NCBI RefSeq assembly: GCF_014201375.1 | Contig: NZ_JACHDZ010000005.1 | Coordinates: forward strand, 124,001-188,000 | Length of the DNA: 64,000 bases | Direction: 5' to 3' | Origin: Tunturiibacter empetritectus | GTDB lineage: Bacteria; Acidobacteriota; Terriglobia; Terriglobales; Acidobacteriaceae | Part shown: positions 36,815 through 45,576 of the stretch, one piece after another | Layout: every line of letters begins with the position of its first letter | How positions within the stretch are numbered: position 1 is the first letter of the stretch | The notes under the pieces: generated by a model | Databases searched by the model: none | What the model saw: only the letters and a program-made list of their open reading frames with translations | Told to the model about the DNA's origin: nothing | Position numbers and translations under genes: made by a program

Positions 36815-37233
36815 TGAAGACTATCCTTCAAATTCTCACAATGGCGGGAGGTTGGCACCACGGACTCAACCTCAAGATCGAGAACCCGCCCTATATGGCG
36901 TTGGTGATCGAGTCCACCGAGGAGTCAGGCCCATGCGGGCTCCCTGCTATTTCTGTCGCTCACTACGGCGAACAGAACGGCGACCTTATGCGCGACCCGG
37001 AGATTTGCTTCGAGTTTGGACTTGGAGGAGGGGCGCACCTCAACCCCTTCTACTGGCGCAACGATTATGCCGGTATCGAGCAATGGTCACGCTTCATTCA
37101 AGACGGCCATTACGCCTTTCACACTGAGCTTTACAAGCAGCACGAACAGTTCGCCAAGCAGTGGGACAAAAACCTGCGACGTCAGGGCTTTATCGAAGCC
37201 TTTGAGCGGCAGCAGCGGAACCAATGCGCCTAA
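36814..37233 (+). CDS. DUF6908-like protein of the ardC-parB region
   Basis: 139 residues. ATG overlaps the ardC stop (TAATG). The protein starts MKTILQILTMAGGWHHGLN and has the stretches ICFEFGLGGGAHLNPFYW and a C-terminal charged helix. I associate it with small proteins encoded between ardC and parB-like genes on plasmids and ICEs (DUF6908). No catalytic motif is visible. Its frame is intact although both neighbours are broken. Confidence 0.7.
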   Translation: MKTILQILTMAGGWHHGLNLKIENPPYMALVIESTEESGPCGLPAISVAHYGEQNGDLMRDPEICFEFGLGGGAHLNPFYWRNDYAGIEQWSRFIQDGHYAFHTELYKQHEQFAKQWDKNLRRQGFIEAFERQQRNQCA

Positions 37234-37318
37234 CCCTTTCTCGCCCCGGTGCGGACAGGAAAGCGCGTCCGCTTCACAACACCCAACGCAGTGCAACCGC
37301 TCGAAAGGAGCCATTGCC

Positions 37319-37489
37319 ATGAACACCACCACCATTGCCAACGCCACCGAGTACCGCAACCTGCCTCTCGCGTTGCTCACTGAATCCAAGACCAATCCTC
37401 GCCGAACCTTCGAGAATGATTCCTTGGAGGAATTGGCCGGGAGCATCCGCACCCAGGGCAATGTCGAGTGCACAGAAATCACGGCATAA
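37319..37489 (+). pseudogene. parB: ParB/Spo0J-type protein, truncated after ~47 codons
   Basis: ATG at 37319 with GAAAGGAG upstream. LPLALLTESKTNPRRTF and SLEELAGSIRTQG are the start of a ParB nuclease-like domain. After NVECTEITA the frame stops; normal proteins run for several hundred residues. The sequence changes character at about 37465-37490, so this is a breakpoint of the mobile element. Confidence 0.85.
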
Positions 37490-37634
37490 GATATTATTTT
37501 CTTGTGTGGGAAATTTTGTGGGGGGTCATCGTCGAATATCGACATATCTCTTTGATTTATCAGAATTTTCGAAAATCTGGGGCAACCAACGTATACTTCC
37601 CCAAGCCTCCCCAGTTCGTAGTGCTGCATCCTGA

Positions 37635-37775
37635 TGCCTCTATCGCGCGGCGATGGCGGCCGGCGCAACGGGCAATATCTCGCTACGAGCGAGGCTCGAA
37701 TACTATCCGGGATATTACGCCGCTGATGTCTTGGACCCAGACGGATATTCGTTCGAGCTTGTTCACAAGAGTTAG
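37635..37775 (+). pseudogene. C-terminal fragment of a VOC/glyoxalase-family protein
   Basis: Reading from 37635 to the TAG at 37773-37775 gives a segment with RAAMAAGATGN, then YYPGYYAADVLDPDGYSFEL. This is the last beta-alpha unit of a glyoxalase/dioxygenase-superfamily protein, with the metal-binding Glu in SFELVH. There is no start and no upstream half. It lies on the chromosomal side of the parB breakpoint. Confidence 0.75.
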
Positions 37776-37874
37776 TGTGCATTATTTTCCGCACAGCCGC
37801 TCGTGCAAAATGCAAAGAGGAAACAGGTTGTACGCGCCCTCGACGCGATGGTGAGCGAGTGGGTGTGAAGCGGC

Positions 37875-38912
37875 TCAGTTTTCAGCAAGTCTGGTGTAGT
37901 TGAGCGAGCAAACACATCGCTGACATGTTGGGTTTCGGGCAATGTCTAGTGTGCGCCGGAATTGCTGCGCTTCTTCAGAATTAACGGCGTCTTCTAACGA
38001 GTTCCTCTCGACTGTGCCAATCTTACGGTGAAAAAAACAAGGCCGAATAGACCCGTCGACCTCCAGTACTGCGGAAACCCAGGGTGCGTTGCAGACAGGC
38101 GACTCTGGCGTGAGCTCGCCCAGATGTTCGCGAAATCGCCGCACGATATGTCGTAGCTTCTCGGGCGGCTCCACAATGTAGCGCCGAGCGATTTCGTCGC
38201 GGAACTGTTCGAGCAGCAATTCAATCTCGACTTCAAGGGCCGCTATCTCTGACCGTGTCAGCGCAACCTCGCTCTGCCGTTCGCCGGGCCAAATGAGGTC
38301 TCGGTTGAATGCGTGCGACGATACATCAGTCGCCAGAAAAGAGATGGAATCAAAGCCCAGCCGTTTTGCCGCGGCTACCGTTTCGCGCAAAAAGAGGAAG
38401 TTGGCACGCTGCACGGTGCTTCGGGCTTGGATCGGCATACCCGGTTGATGGCACCGAATTGCTGCTATGCCTACTCGAATCAGATCAAATCCTCGAGTGA
38501 CCCGCCTAATACCGTCATGGATCGCTTCTGGGCCGTCAAGCGAAATGATGATTTCATCCACGGAGCTCGCTACGATATCCGCTCGTTTCTGAAGCAACAG
38601 TCCGGTCGTTAGAAGAGTAACTCGGACCTCGCAGCTCTTGAGGAAGCTACATAATGCCTCAAAGTTCGAGTGAAGCAGCGGCTCGCCTCCCGTCAGTACG
38701 ACCTGCTGCACTCCCAAAGCAATGATGGAGTCGCGGAGGCGCTTAAAGCTTGCGAGGTCGAGCCCTAAGCCAGGCGGCCTTTTCCAAATATCGCACATAA
38801 GGCAGCGGCAGTTGCAGTTCTCATGCAGGTTCAACAGCAAAATAGGAAGCGATGTGAGCTTATGCGGCAACGCGTGAGAAAGCTGCGCCTTTACTTCCAA
38901 TTCAACTGACAT
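37875..38912 (-). CDS. Radical SAM/SPASM enzyme
   Basis: 345 residues from the ATG at 38912, chosen because AGGAGGTGCC directly precedes it (an ATG at 38960 is also in frame). The cluster motif CNCRCLMC (CxxxCxxC) is at residues ~32-39, followed by the SAM-binding VLTGGEPLLH. The C-terminus has a SPASM/twitch-like Cys set: CNAPWV, RPCFF and CQRCVCSLNYTR. Such enzymes often modify peptides or small molecules using auxiliary 4Fe-4S clusters. It is the last gene of the eight-gene leftward operon beginning near 48.7 kb. Confidence 0.92.
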   Translation of the reverse strand: MSVELEVKAQLSHALPHKLTSLPILLLNLHENCNCRCLMCDIWKRPPGLGLDLASFKRLRDSIIALGVQQVVLTGGEPLLHSNFEALCSFLKSCEVRVTLLTTGLLLQKRADIVASSVDEIIISLDGPEAIHDGIRRVTRGFDLIRVGIAAIRCHQPGMPIQARSTVQRANFLFLRETVAAAKRLGFDSISFLATDVSSHAFNRDLIWPGERQSEVALTRSEIAALEVEIELLLEQFRDEIARRYIVEPPEKLRHIVRRFREHLGELTPESPVCNAPWVSAVLEVDGSIRPCFFHRKIGTVERNSLEDAVNSEEAQQFRRTLDIARNPTCQRCVCSLNYTRLAEN

Positions 38913-38962
38913 GGCACCTCCTGCGATAAGACTTATGTCCGGTAGCGGGTTCGTCGACATGG

Positions 38963-40909
38963 CTACACCTTCATTCTGGAAACGCGGAGGCCGCCGACAC
39001 GAACATTGCCATCACCCAAGACATTCTCCGCTGCATCGAGTAACGATGTTACTGGAGCGCGCAGCCAACGGACTTCCTTCTCAACCATGAGCGGGACAAG
39101 TGCTCGCCTCATCTGCGTTGTGAGCCTGTCGAAGATTTCAGATGAAGCAAGTTGTACCAAGCCGCCGACAATCACCAACTCCACATCCCGCCAACTCAAC
39201 TCACTCAAGATATGTGCTGGGCTTCCTGCTCGCTGAGTTATAGCAATAAGGTCGGCTACGGCACCTCCGCGTAGTGAACCCTCACCGTCATGCAGCCGTA
39301 AAAGCTGTGCGGCTTCATCAGTAACCATTGAGTAGAGTCTGTCATCGCTAAGGTCGCAGGCCCAACTAGCAAAGCGAATCTCATCTAGGAGATCACCCTT
39401 TGAAGTTAACGGTGAGTCGCTTCCAAGTGCAAGCCTCTCGATGGAACGTAATAGGTCATCTGTGTGAGTTTTTTCGAAGAGAAAGCTGTTTGAAGTAGGA
39501 CAAATTACCAGGGCAGAGCGGCGCTCATTCAGGAGTGCCGCACCTTTGGCATCCAGTGCTAATCCATGTATAAGGACGGTACGCTCCTCGATCGCGCCAA
39601 CAGCATCGAGCGTGTATAACTCTTTAGCTGCAACATGATCGACACCTTCGCAGGCATGGATGAGAAAGGGAGCATTGGCGGGAGTACCCTCCAGGGCAGA
39701 CCGGACATCTTTTGCGAATGCCAGCGAGTGGTCCCATCCGTAGTTTGTGATCACCCTTATGGGAAAGTCCCTAGTCAGCAGCACCGGATCGATCGGGTTG
39801 TGCTGACATACGGTGGTGACCCCGCACAGCAGGTTGCGGATGCCACCGCACCACAGGCGAACGTCTTTCGGCACTCTTTTGTGAAGCGCAATCTTCTCGG
39901 CTTCCTTGACTTGAATATCCAGCGCCCACTCAGTCGCGTTCTCGTATGGAGGAGAGCCCAACCGGGGGAAGAGCGCAAACTCAAGGTGATCGTGTGCATT
40001 CACCAGCCCCGGAAAGACGAGATATCCACTCAGGTCAATTTGATTCGTTCCGTTTCTAGTGGCCGTCTGTGCAGTTTCTGTCGCAATTGAAGCAATTAGT
40101 CCGCTGTCCACGGTGACAGAGGCTGCAAGACTCTCATGTGCGCCCAAAACGCAGTGAGCGCCTCGCAAATGAAGATCTTCGTACTTCCTAATTGCAGGTG
40201 ATGACGCGGACATCCTGCGAAAATGAAGCAAGTAGATTGCAGGCTTTCCAGCCGCTTGCTGCCACGCTGCCTCTTTGCCTGCCGTCATGAACAATTCATG
40301 TTCACTCTCGTCGAATGGCGGTTCGAGGCACACGACAATCGCGAAACCATAAGCGACGAACGTGCTGATTAGATCGATCAGAGGCCGCGTATGCACTTTG
40401 AGTTTGTATGTCTGGACGGGAGTATCAAAGCCACGTTTCCAGCCAAGTGCAGCCGCGGTGCCCGGATGCATGTCCGACAGAAATAAATCTCCACCAGGAC
40501 GGATCACTCGCGCTAATTCGGACGCACATAGCTCTAGGTCTTCCACATAGCTCAGAACGAACGAGGCGAGTCCCAGATCTTTGCTGTCGGACGCAATTGG
40601 AATAAGAGGAAGTGCGGCATGGATTAACTTCGTACCCAAAAGCTCTTTGCGAGCAGCTATCTCAATCATCTCGCTGGAACTATCCAGACCATGCAACGAG
40701 GCTGGTTCGCCGTCCACGAAACGCGACAGCCATCTTCCACTGCCACAGCCTACATCTAAGATGTGCCGGTCTTTCGTGCGCGGCAGAAGATGAGCGAAAT
40801 AACGTTCCTCAAGCGCAAGCAGCGGATTAGGCTGCGTGTCATATACTTTCGCCCAAGCTGCGAAGGCATGCTCGTTTTCCGTCTTTGTTCCAAACTCAGC
40901 GGTCCTCAC
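38963..40909 (-). CDS. Fusion of SAM methyltransferase and amidohydrolase
   Basis: About 648 residues from a GTG at 40909 that overlaps the upstream stop (GTGA); a GTG at 40957 is also in frame. Residues ~20-235 are a class I methyltransferase (ILDVGCGSGRWL, then VLSYVEDLELCASELARVI). Residues ~240-640 are an amidohydrolase of the TRZ/ATZ-like group: metal ligands in PGLVNAHDHLEF (HxH), IHACEGVDH and VLIHGLALD, and Asp in LALGSDSPLT. Such amidohydrolases deaminate or hydrolyse heterocycles. The one-chain combination is unfamiliar to me and suggests methylation and ring hydrolysis on one intermediate. Confidence 0.88.
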   Translation of the reverse strand: MRTAEFGTKTENEHAFAAWAKVYDTQPNPLLALEERYFAHLLPRTKDRHILDVGCGSGRWLSRFVDGEPASLHGLDSSSEMIEIAARKELLGTKLIHAALPLIPIASDSKDLGLASFVLSYVEDLELCASELARVIRPGGDLFLSDMHPGTAAALGWKRGFDTPVQTYKLKVHTRPLIDLISTFVAYGFAIVVCLEPPFDESEHELFMTAGKEAAWQQAAGKPAIYLLHFRRMSASSPAIRKYEDLHLRGAHCVLGAHESLAASVTVDSGLIASIATETAQTATRNGTNQIDLSGYLVFPGLVNAHDHLEFALFPRLGSPPYENATEWALDIQVKEAEKIALHKRVPKDVRLWCGGIRNLLCGVTTVCQHNPIDPVLLTRDFPIRVITNYGWDHSLAFAKDVRSALEGTPANAPFLIHACEGVDHVAAKELYTLDAVGAIEERTVLIHGLALDAKGAALLNERRSALVICPTSNSFLFEKTHTDDLLRSIERLALGSDSPLTSKGDLLDEIRFASWACDLSDDRLYSMVTDEAAQLLRLHDGEGSLRGGAVADLIAITQRAGSPAHILSELSWRDVELVIVGGLVQLASSEIFDRLTTQMRRALVPLMVEKEVRWLRAPVTSLLDAAENVLGDGNVRVGGLRVSRMKV

Positions 40910-42369
40910 AGACTTTCTCGCTTTGGCTTGCGTAGCTTGATGAAGTTGTTCGCCCACTGCAACTCAACCGGATAGCTGTACACCTGCAGCGTATACCGCC
41001 ATGAGCTTAAGGTTTTCAGTAGAATGCGGCTCCACTTAGGTGCGCGAATGTCCTGAACGGTAGGCCATCGAGATGCGACAACTAATTCGAAGTTGTCGAT
41101 CAGCTCCTTCGTCCTGGATTTTAGCCAGGGGGCACTCGTGTCGATGCGAAGAGTGAAGTCCATCCACCGTTTAGTCGCCCATCCTGCCGGGCTGTCGGGA
41201 AAGGAAATCTTGTCGTCCACATCCCCGTACATAGAGCCTTTCTGCGGAGTGGGTGTGTAGTGCTGGACGATGATCTCCGAGTCCGGATTAATTCGTTTGA
41301 TCCTTCGGATAAACCTCAGAGTTTCTCGCGTGTCCCGTTCAGGATCTTTAGGGTTACCGACCACGAACGAAAATTCAGGAATGATTCCGAACTCTCGCGT
41401 CCGCTCGGCCATCGTAATGGTTTGTTCCGTGGTTATACCCTTTTGCATTTCCTCTAATGCCCAATCGGAGCCGGACTCGGCACCAAAGAAGATCATCGCG
41501 CAACCTGCATCGGCAATCGCGGCCATCGTCTCATCTGAATATCGTGACATGATATCTACTCGTCCTTCACACCACCACCGCAGCTTTAGGGGACCCATCA
41601 GTTCGCAGAGCTTACGTGCGTGGTCTTCGCGAAGGAAGAAGTTCATATCGTAGAACTGCACCGAGTCCGCGCCATATTGGTCGATCAGATGCTTGAGGAT
41701 TGCCACCGTACGTTCAGGCGATTCCATCTTTTCGTCGCGTCCATAGGCCGCATGAACGCCGCAGAAGCTGCAGTTGAAAGGGCATCCAATGCTGGCGTGA
41801 TGGACTGCCGTGCGCTTGCCGAAGAAGGAAGGCCGCAGGTACTTCTCTACTGGCAGGCGATGGAACGGAGACCATGGAAAGCTATCCGGGCCTTTCATCG
41901 GACGCTCAGCATTGCTGCGATGCAGACCGAACGCATCTTTGTAGGCAAGCCCGCGGATTGAATCCAGGGGGCGCTTGCCGCGTAGCGCGTCGATCAATTC
42001 GAGCAGGGTATCCTCACCCTGTCCCCGCACGACAAAGTCTACATACCTGGCGTTTAGTGCCGCATCCGGGTAAATCGAAGGAAAATATCCCCCCCATACG
42101 ATCTTTACATGGGGCCGCAACTTGCGGATCTCACGCGAAACTTCCATGGCTGTGACCATTTGCGGTCCAGGCATAGTGGAGACACCGAGTAACTGCACTG
42201 GATGCGCGTCGATAAGCTTCAATAGCGCTTCGACCGGCTTCTCTTCGAGGTTCCCGTCAACGATCTCGTACTCTTCACGCCCCTCCAAAACGGCGGCAAG
42301 AGCCAGCACCGCCAAAGGCAGCCGGCAGTTGCGTGGTCTTGTAGCTCGTGGATGAAAAAGGAGAATCAT
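40906..42369 (-). CDS. Cobalamin-binding radical SAM enzyme A
   Basis: 487 residues. N-terminal Rossmann-like B12 domain (1-~140, with VSTMPGP and IVWGGYFPSIYPD), radical SAM cluster CPFNCSFC near residue 200, and the SAM-binding stretch FFGAESGSDWALEEM. This is the class B (cobalamin-dependent) layout, used for methylation at unactivated carbon or phosphorus or for ring rearrangement. The C-terminal ~100 residues are basic and do not match the three sister enzymes closely. ATGA overlaps with the methyltransferase upstream and GTGA with the fusion gene downstream. Confidence 0.93.
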   Translation of the reverse strand: MILLFHPRATRPRNCRLPLAVLALAAVLEGREEYEIVDGNLEEKPVEALLKLIDAHPVQLLGVSTMPGPQMVTAMEVSREIRKLRPHVKIVWGGYFPSIYPDAALNARYVDFVVRGQGEDTLLELIDALRGKRPLDSIRGLAYKDAFGLHRSNAERPMKGPDSFPWSPFHRLPVEKYLRPSFFGKRTAVHHASIGCPFNCSFCGVHAAYGRDEKMESPERTVAILKHLIDQYGADSVQFYDMNFFLREDHARKLCELMGPLKLRWWCEGRVDIMSRYSDETMAAIADAGCAMIFFGAESGSDWALEEMQKGITTEQTITMAERTREFGIIPEFSFVVGNPKDPERDTRETLRFIRRIKRINPDSEIIVQHYTPTPQKGSMYGDVDDKISFPDSPAGWATKRWMDFTLRIDTSAPWLKSRTKELIDNFELVVASRWPTVQDIRAPKWSRILLKTLSSWRYTLQVYSYPVELQWANNFIKLRKPKRESL

Positions 42370-43358
42370 GCAGATTTCCTAGCTGTATAAATCTGGAAAC
42401 GTGACGGTTCGCGGCGACGATTCCAACGTGCAATCCACGGCCGCATCGCCCAGCGGAATCCATAAAACGGATTGTGGCGCTCCCAGCGGACGCCGAGCTT
42501 CTCTTCCAGGTCTCTAAGCCGCTCGTCTGTCAAAAACTCGAGGCTTCGAAGTGAGTTCGAAGATGTGCCAAACCGCTTAAAGAACGCTGCCTGCCGTTCC
42601 GCAATCATCTGCTCGCCGCTACTCTCGTTGGAGTACCAAGGCGAATCTGCCACGACGATTGTTCCACCGTTCCTAAGGCAGCGCAGCGCTTCCTGCAGGC
42701 TGGCCTCGTAACTCTCTGCATAGTGAAAGGAGGCGTTGAAGAAGACCGCATCGAATTGGGCAGAGGCAAATGGGAGGCGCGTACTTTCGGCCTGTACACG
42801 CGGAAACATCTTCTGCAGGTGTGCCTGATAATGTTTTGCGGCACCGAGTCCGTCCTGATCATTAACCAGCAAGTCCACCGCTACAGGTCGAAGCCCCATC
42901 TGTGAAAACCGATAGCACATCCATCCATTACCCGCGCCCACATCCAGAACGCGTGCATTCGCTCCCGCTTCTGCCTGGACCTTCGGAAGAATCTGCTTCG
43001 CAAGATAGGAATACGTACGCGCACGGATTGTCCATTGCGCCTGATTCTTGCCTGAGAGATCCTTATGCGGGAGTGCCAGATAGTAATCCGCGTTTTGACC
43101 GCCACGCCCTTCGGCAGCGCGAATCATTTCATAATCTGTAATGAACTGCGAATAGTGTGCCGTGCGATCTTCGGTGAGTGCAATCCAGATCCCTTCGCGA
43201 AGAACCACGGAATGGCGACATCCATTGCAGATGAGGTCGTTCTCTTCCCGCTGACTCTGCCTGACCTTGAGCGAACCATTGCATCGTGGGCACCTCGATA
43301 TCAGATCTGCAGCGGTTCTATCGCAACTTGCACTTGGGTGTTCCATCACACTTGGCAT
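42366..43358 (-). CDS. Class I SAM methyltransferase with N-terminal zinc ribbon
   Basis: 330 residues. An N-terminal Trm112-like zinc ribbon (CPRCNGSL and CNGCRHS, about residues 23-50) precedes a methyltransferase core with VLDVGAGNGWMCYRF and FDAVFFNASFHYAESY. The ribbon resembles those of RlmA-type and some natural-product methyltransferases. Substrate unknown. It overlaps the preceding gene by 13 bases and the following one by four. Confidence 0.9.
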   Translation of the reverse strand: MPSVMEHPSASCDRTAADLISRCPRCNGSLKVRQSQREENDLICNGCRHSVVLREGIWIALTEDRTAHYSQFITDYEMIRAAEGRGGQNADYYLALPHKDLSGKNQAQWTIRARTYSYLAKQILPKVQAEAGANARVLDVGAGNGWMCYRFSQMGLRPVAVDLLVNDQDGLGAAKHYQAHLQKMFPRVQAESTRLPFASAQFDAVFFNASFHYAESYEASLQEALRCLRNGGTIVVADSPWYSNESSGEQMIAERQAAFFKRFGTSSNSLRSLEFLTDERLRDLEEKLGVRWERHNPFYGFRWAMRPWIARWNRRREPSRFQIYTARKSA

Positions 43359-44167
43359 GGCCGCACTTTCTCCAGATATAGCAGCATGTGGTCTCCCAAA
43401 GTACGCAACCCTGGCCAGGTGCGCACGGTCTCATCGATAACCTCGAGAAGCTTCAAAAGGCGTGGGCGAGACATCACCCAGGATTCGACATAGGATGGGG
43501 GCACGGCCAGACCGACAGCAGTTGTTGAGACAAGGCGAAACTCAGGCGCGAAAGCGCTACGCAACTGTGCAACGGTCGGATAGTACACAGGGAACTCCAG
43601 ACCATCGAGGCGTGCCTCTGATACGCCTTTCCATCGGCGAAGCGCCTTGCGCGGATCTCCACGCAGCAGAAAGTAAACGGTCTCCCACAAACAGTATCGG
43701 GTAGAAAAGCACAGCAGAAGCGGCGCGCCTGATGGAAGCCGCTTGGATAGCTGTTGTGCGAGGCTAGCCAGATTGCCAACACAGTTCAGCCCAGAGAAGT
43801 TGGAGAATACGCCGTCAAAGCACAGTGTTTGTGGCAGAGTGCCAATCTCTTCCGTACGAAGAGGGATAAACTCCACAGTGGCACTCGGGGCCTCTGCAGC
43901 CATTTTGTAGCGGGCTTGTTCGATCATGCCCAGCGAGGCATCGCATGCAGTCACCGTCATGCCTGCCTTGGCGAGAAACAAGGCATCCTGCCCAGTCCCA
44001 CAGTTTAGTTCGAGGATGTGGCTGCCTCTTGCGAATGCTTTTAGTGCAAGTTTCCAGACTACCTTTCGTTGTGACCTGCCGATCGCCGAAAATGTGAAGA
44101 GCGAGTCATAAGTAGTCGCCAGACGGTCAAATGCCAGTCCGGCTGTGGAGGTTTCGAAAATATTCAT
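43346..44167 (-). CDS. Class I SAM-dependent methyltransferase
   Basis: 273 residues from the ATG at 44167, preceded by GAGGTGGAG. Motif I is ILELNCGTGQDALFLAKAG and the acidic post-motif VTACDASLGMIEQA. C-terminal helices (SRPRLLKLLEVIDETVRTWP) carry a small cap. It overlaps the TGA of the radical SAM gene upstream by one base. Its role within the cluster is probably methylation at O or N, in contrast to the radical SAM enzymes. Confidence 0.9.
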   Translation of the reverse strand: MNIFETSTAGLAFDRLATTYDSLFTFSAIGRSQRKVVWKLALKAFARGSHILELNCGTGQDALFLAKAGMTVTACDASLGMIEQARYKMAAEAPSATVEFIPLRTEEIGTLPQTLCFDGVFSNFSGLNCVGNLASLAQQLSKRLPSGAPLLLCFSTRYCLWETVYFLLRGDPRKALRRWKGVSEARLDGLEFPVYYPTVAQLRSAFAPEFRLVSTTAVGLAVPPSYVESWVMSRPRLLKLLEVIDETVRTWPGLRTLGDHMLLYLEKVRPCQV

Positions 44168-45576
44168 CACCACTCCACCTCGGCGTAGGTTGCTAGCAGG
44201 GCGGCGCGTTCGCTTGCAATGGCCTGCTGCAACAAGGCGGCCTGTCCCTTATCGATTGCGTGGTCGGTGCCTTGTGAGCCATCCAACATACGGGCTAGAG
44301 CGACCTCATCTCGCAGCACCCTGTCCGCATGCGTATAAAAGGCGCGCGAGTGCCTCCCTTTGATTTCAAGTTCGCGGTCTGAGGTTTTTCCCCACGGAGA
44401 GATCTGAATGATCCGAGAAGCGATGCGGTTATAGTATGGCGTTCCCTTTATCGGATACGAGACGGTCGTAAAGAAGATGTCTGGCTTCGAAGTGCTAACG
44501 TGCTTAATTGTCGCCTCGATATCTTCCATATCTTCTCCCTCGTAGCCCCACATAAGAAACATGCCGCTTTGAATACCACGCTCGCGACACATTTCCACGG
44601 CCTTGTGCACCTGCTCGATCTTGACGCCGCGATCCATCGCATCAAGGATGCGCTGCGATCCGCTCTCCGATCCTATCCACATGCGGAAGCAGCCCAACTC
44701 CGCCAGAAGATCCATCATCTCGGGACTTAACCGGTCTGCACGCGAGATGCACTCAAAAGGAATGCGGATTCGACGGTGTTTCATCTCAGCAGCATAGGTA
44801 CGTAACCATGCGTGATTGATCGTGAACACATCATCGGAGACCCACACCATGTCCGGGCTGTATTGTTCGAGCAGCCACTGCACCTCGTCCACAACCTTAA
44901 CAGGATCACGTCGCCGATGGGATTGCCCGAAGACCTGGTGGCTACACCAATTGCAACGAAAGGGACATCCGCGAGCCGTGATGAAGTTTATCGATCCAGT
45001 GCCGTGATGAGTCCGCCAGGTCTCAACGTATCGACGGATATCGATTGCGCCACGGGCCGGCCACGGCTGTAGATCAAGATTCTGAATCTGTCCACGTGGT
45101 GCGTTCTGGCGTAGGTTCCCATCGGTGTCTAGATACGATAGGCCGGCAATTTTGGAGAAGTCCTTTTCTCCGCATCGAATCGCAAGGAGCAGATCCTCCA
45201 TTGTTAGCTCACCTTCACCGGCAACTACAAAGTCGGCTCCTGCCTGGAGATATTCCAGCGAATAAGCGCCTGGCTCGGGTCCGCCCACCACGGTCGTCCA
45301 ACCCGCTTCTCGAGCCACAGAAAGAGTCTCAACGACGTTGCTTCGCGTCATCAAGTTTGCGTACACGCCGAGCACCGAAGGCTTCTCTGTACGCAGGTGG
45401 TTGAATAGTTGCTCACGACTTGAAAAAGTCGTATCGAATACATCGACATCAAAACCGCGATTACGCAGGTGTGAGCAGAGATACAGAATTCCCAAGGGGG
45501 CATAAGGCTTCATGATCTGCCGTTCCTTTGGGTCTTCGAATAGGAAGTATCCGTGAGTGAGTAGAAGATCGAGCAT
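44167..45576 (-). CDS. Cobalamin-binding radical SAM enzyme B
   Basis: 469 residues. The B12 domain starts at LLLTHGYFLFED and contains TTVVGGPEPGAYSLEY. The cluster motif is CPFRCNWC near residue 208, followed by MWIGSESGSQRILDAMDRG. The family is close to the BchE-like and P-methylase-like branch. It is a clear paralogue of the next gene: both start LLTH-Y, both have CNWC, MW(I/M)G-ESGSQ(R/K)ILDAMD-G and WVSDDVF or WFSDDVF. Adjacent without spacing, so tandem duplication and divergence are likely. Confidence 0.93.
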   Translation of the reverse strand: MLDLLLTHGYFLFEDPKERQIMKPYAPLGILYLCSHLRNRGFDVDVFDTTFSSREQLFNHLRTEKPSVLGVYANLMTRSNVVETLSVAREAGWTTVVGGPEPGAYSLEYLQAGADFVVAGEGELTMEDLLLAIRCGEKDFSKIAGLSYLDTDGNLRQNAPRGQIQNLDLQPWPARGAIDIRRYVETWRTHHGTGSINFITARGCPFRCNWCSHQVFGQSHRRRDPVKVVDEVQWLLEQYSPDMVWVSDDVFTINHAWLRTYAAEMKHRRIRIPFECISRADRLSPEMMDLLAELGCFRMWIGSESGSQRILDAMDRGVKIEQVHKAVEMCRERGIQSGMFLMWGYEGEDMEDIEATIKHVSTSKPDIFFTTVSYPIKGTPYYNRIASRIIQISPWGKTSDRELEIKGRHSRAFYTHADRVLRDEVALARMLDGSQGTDHAIDKGQAALLQQAIASERAALLATYAEVEW

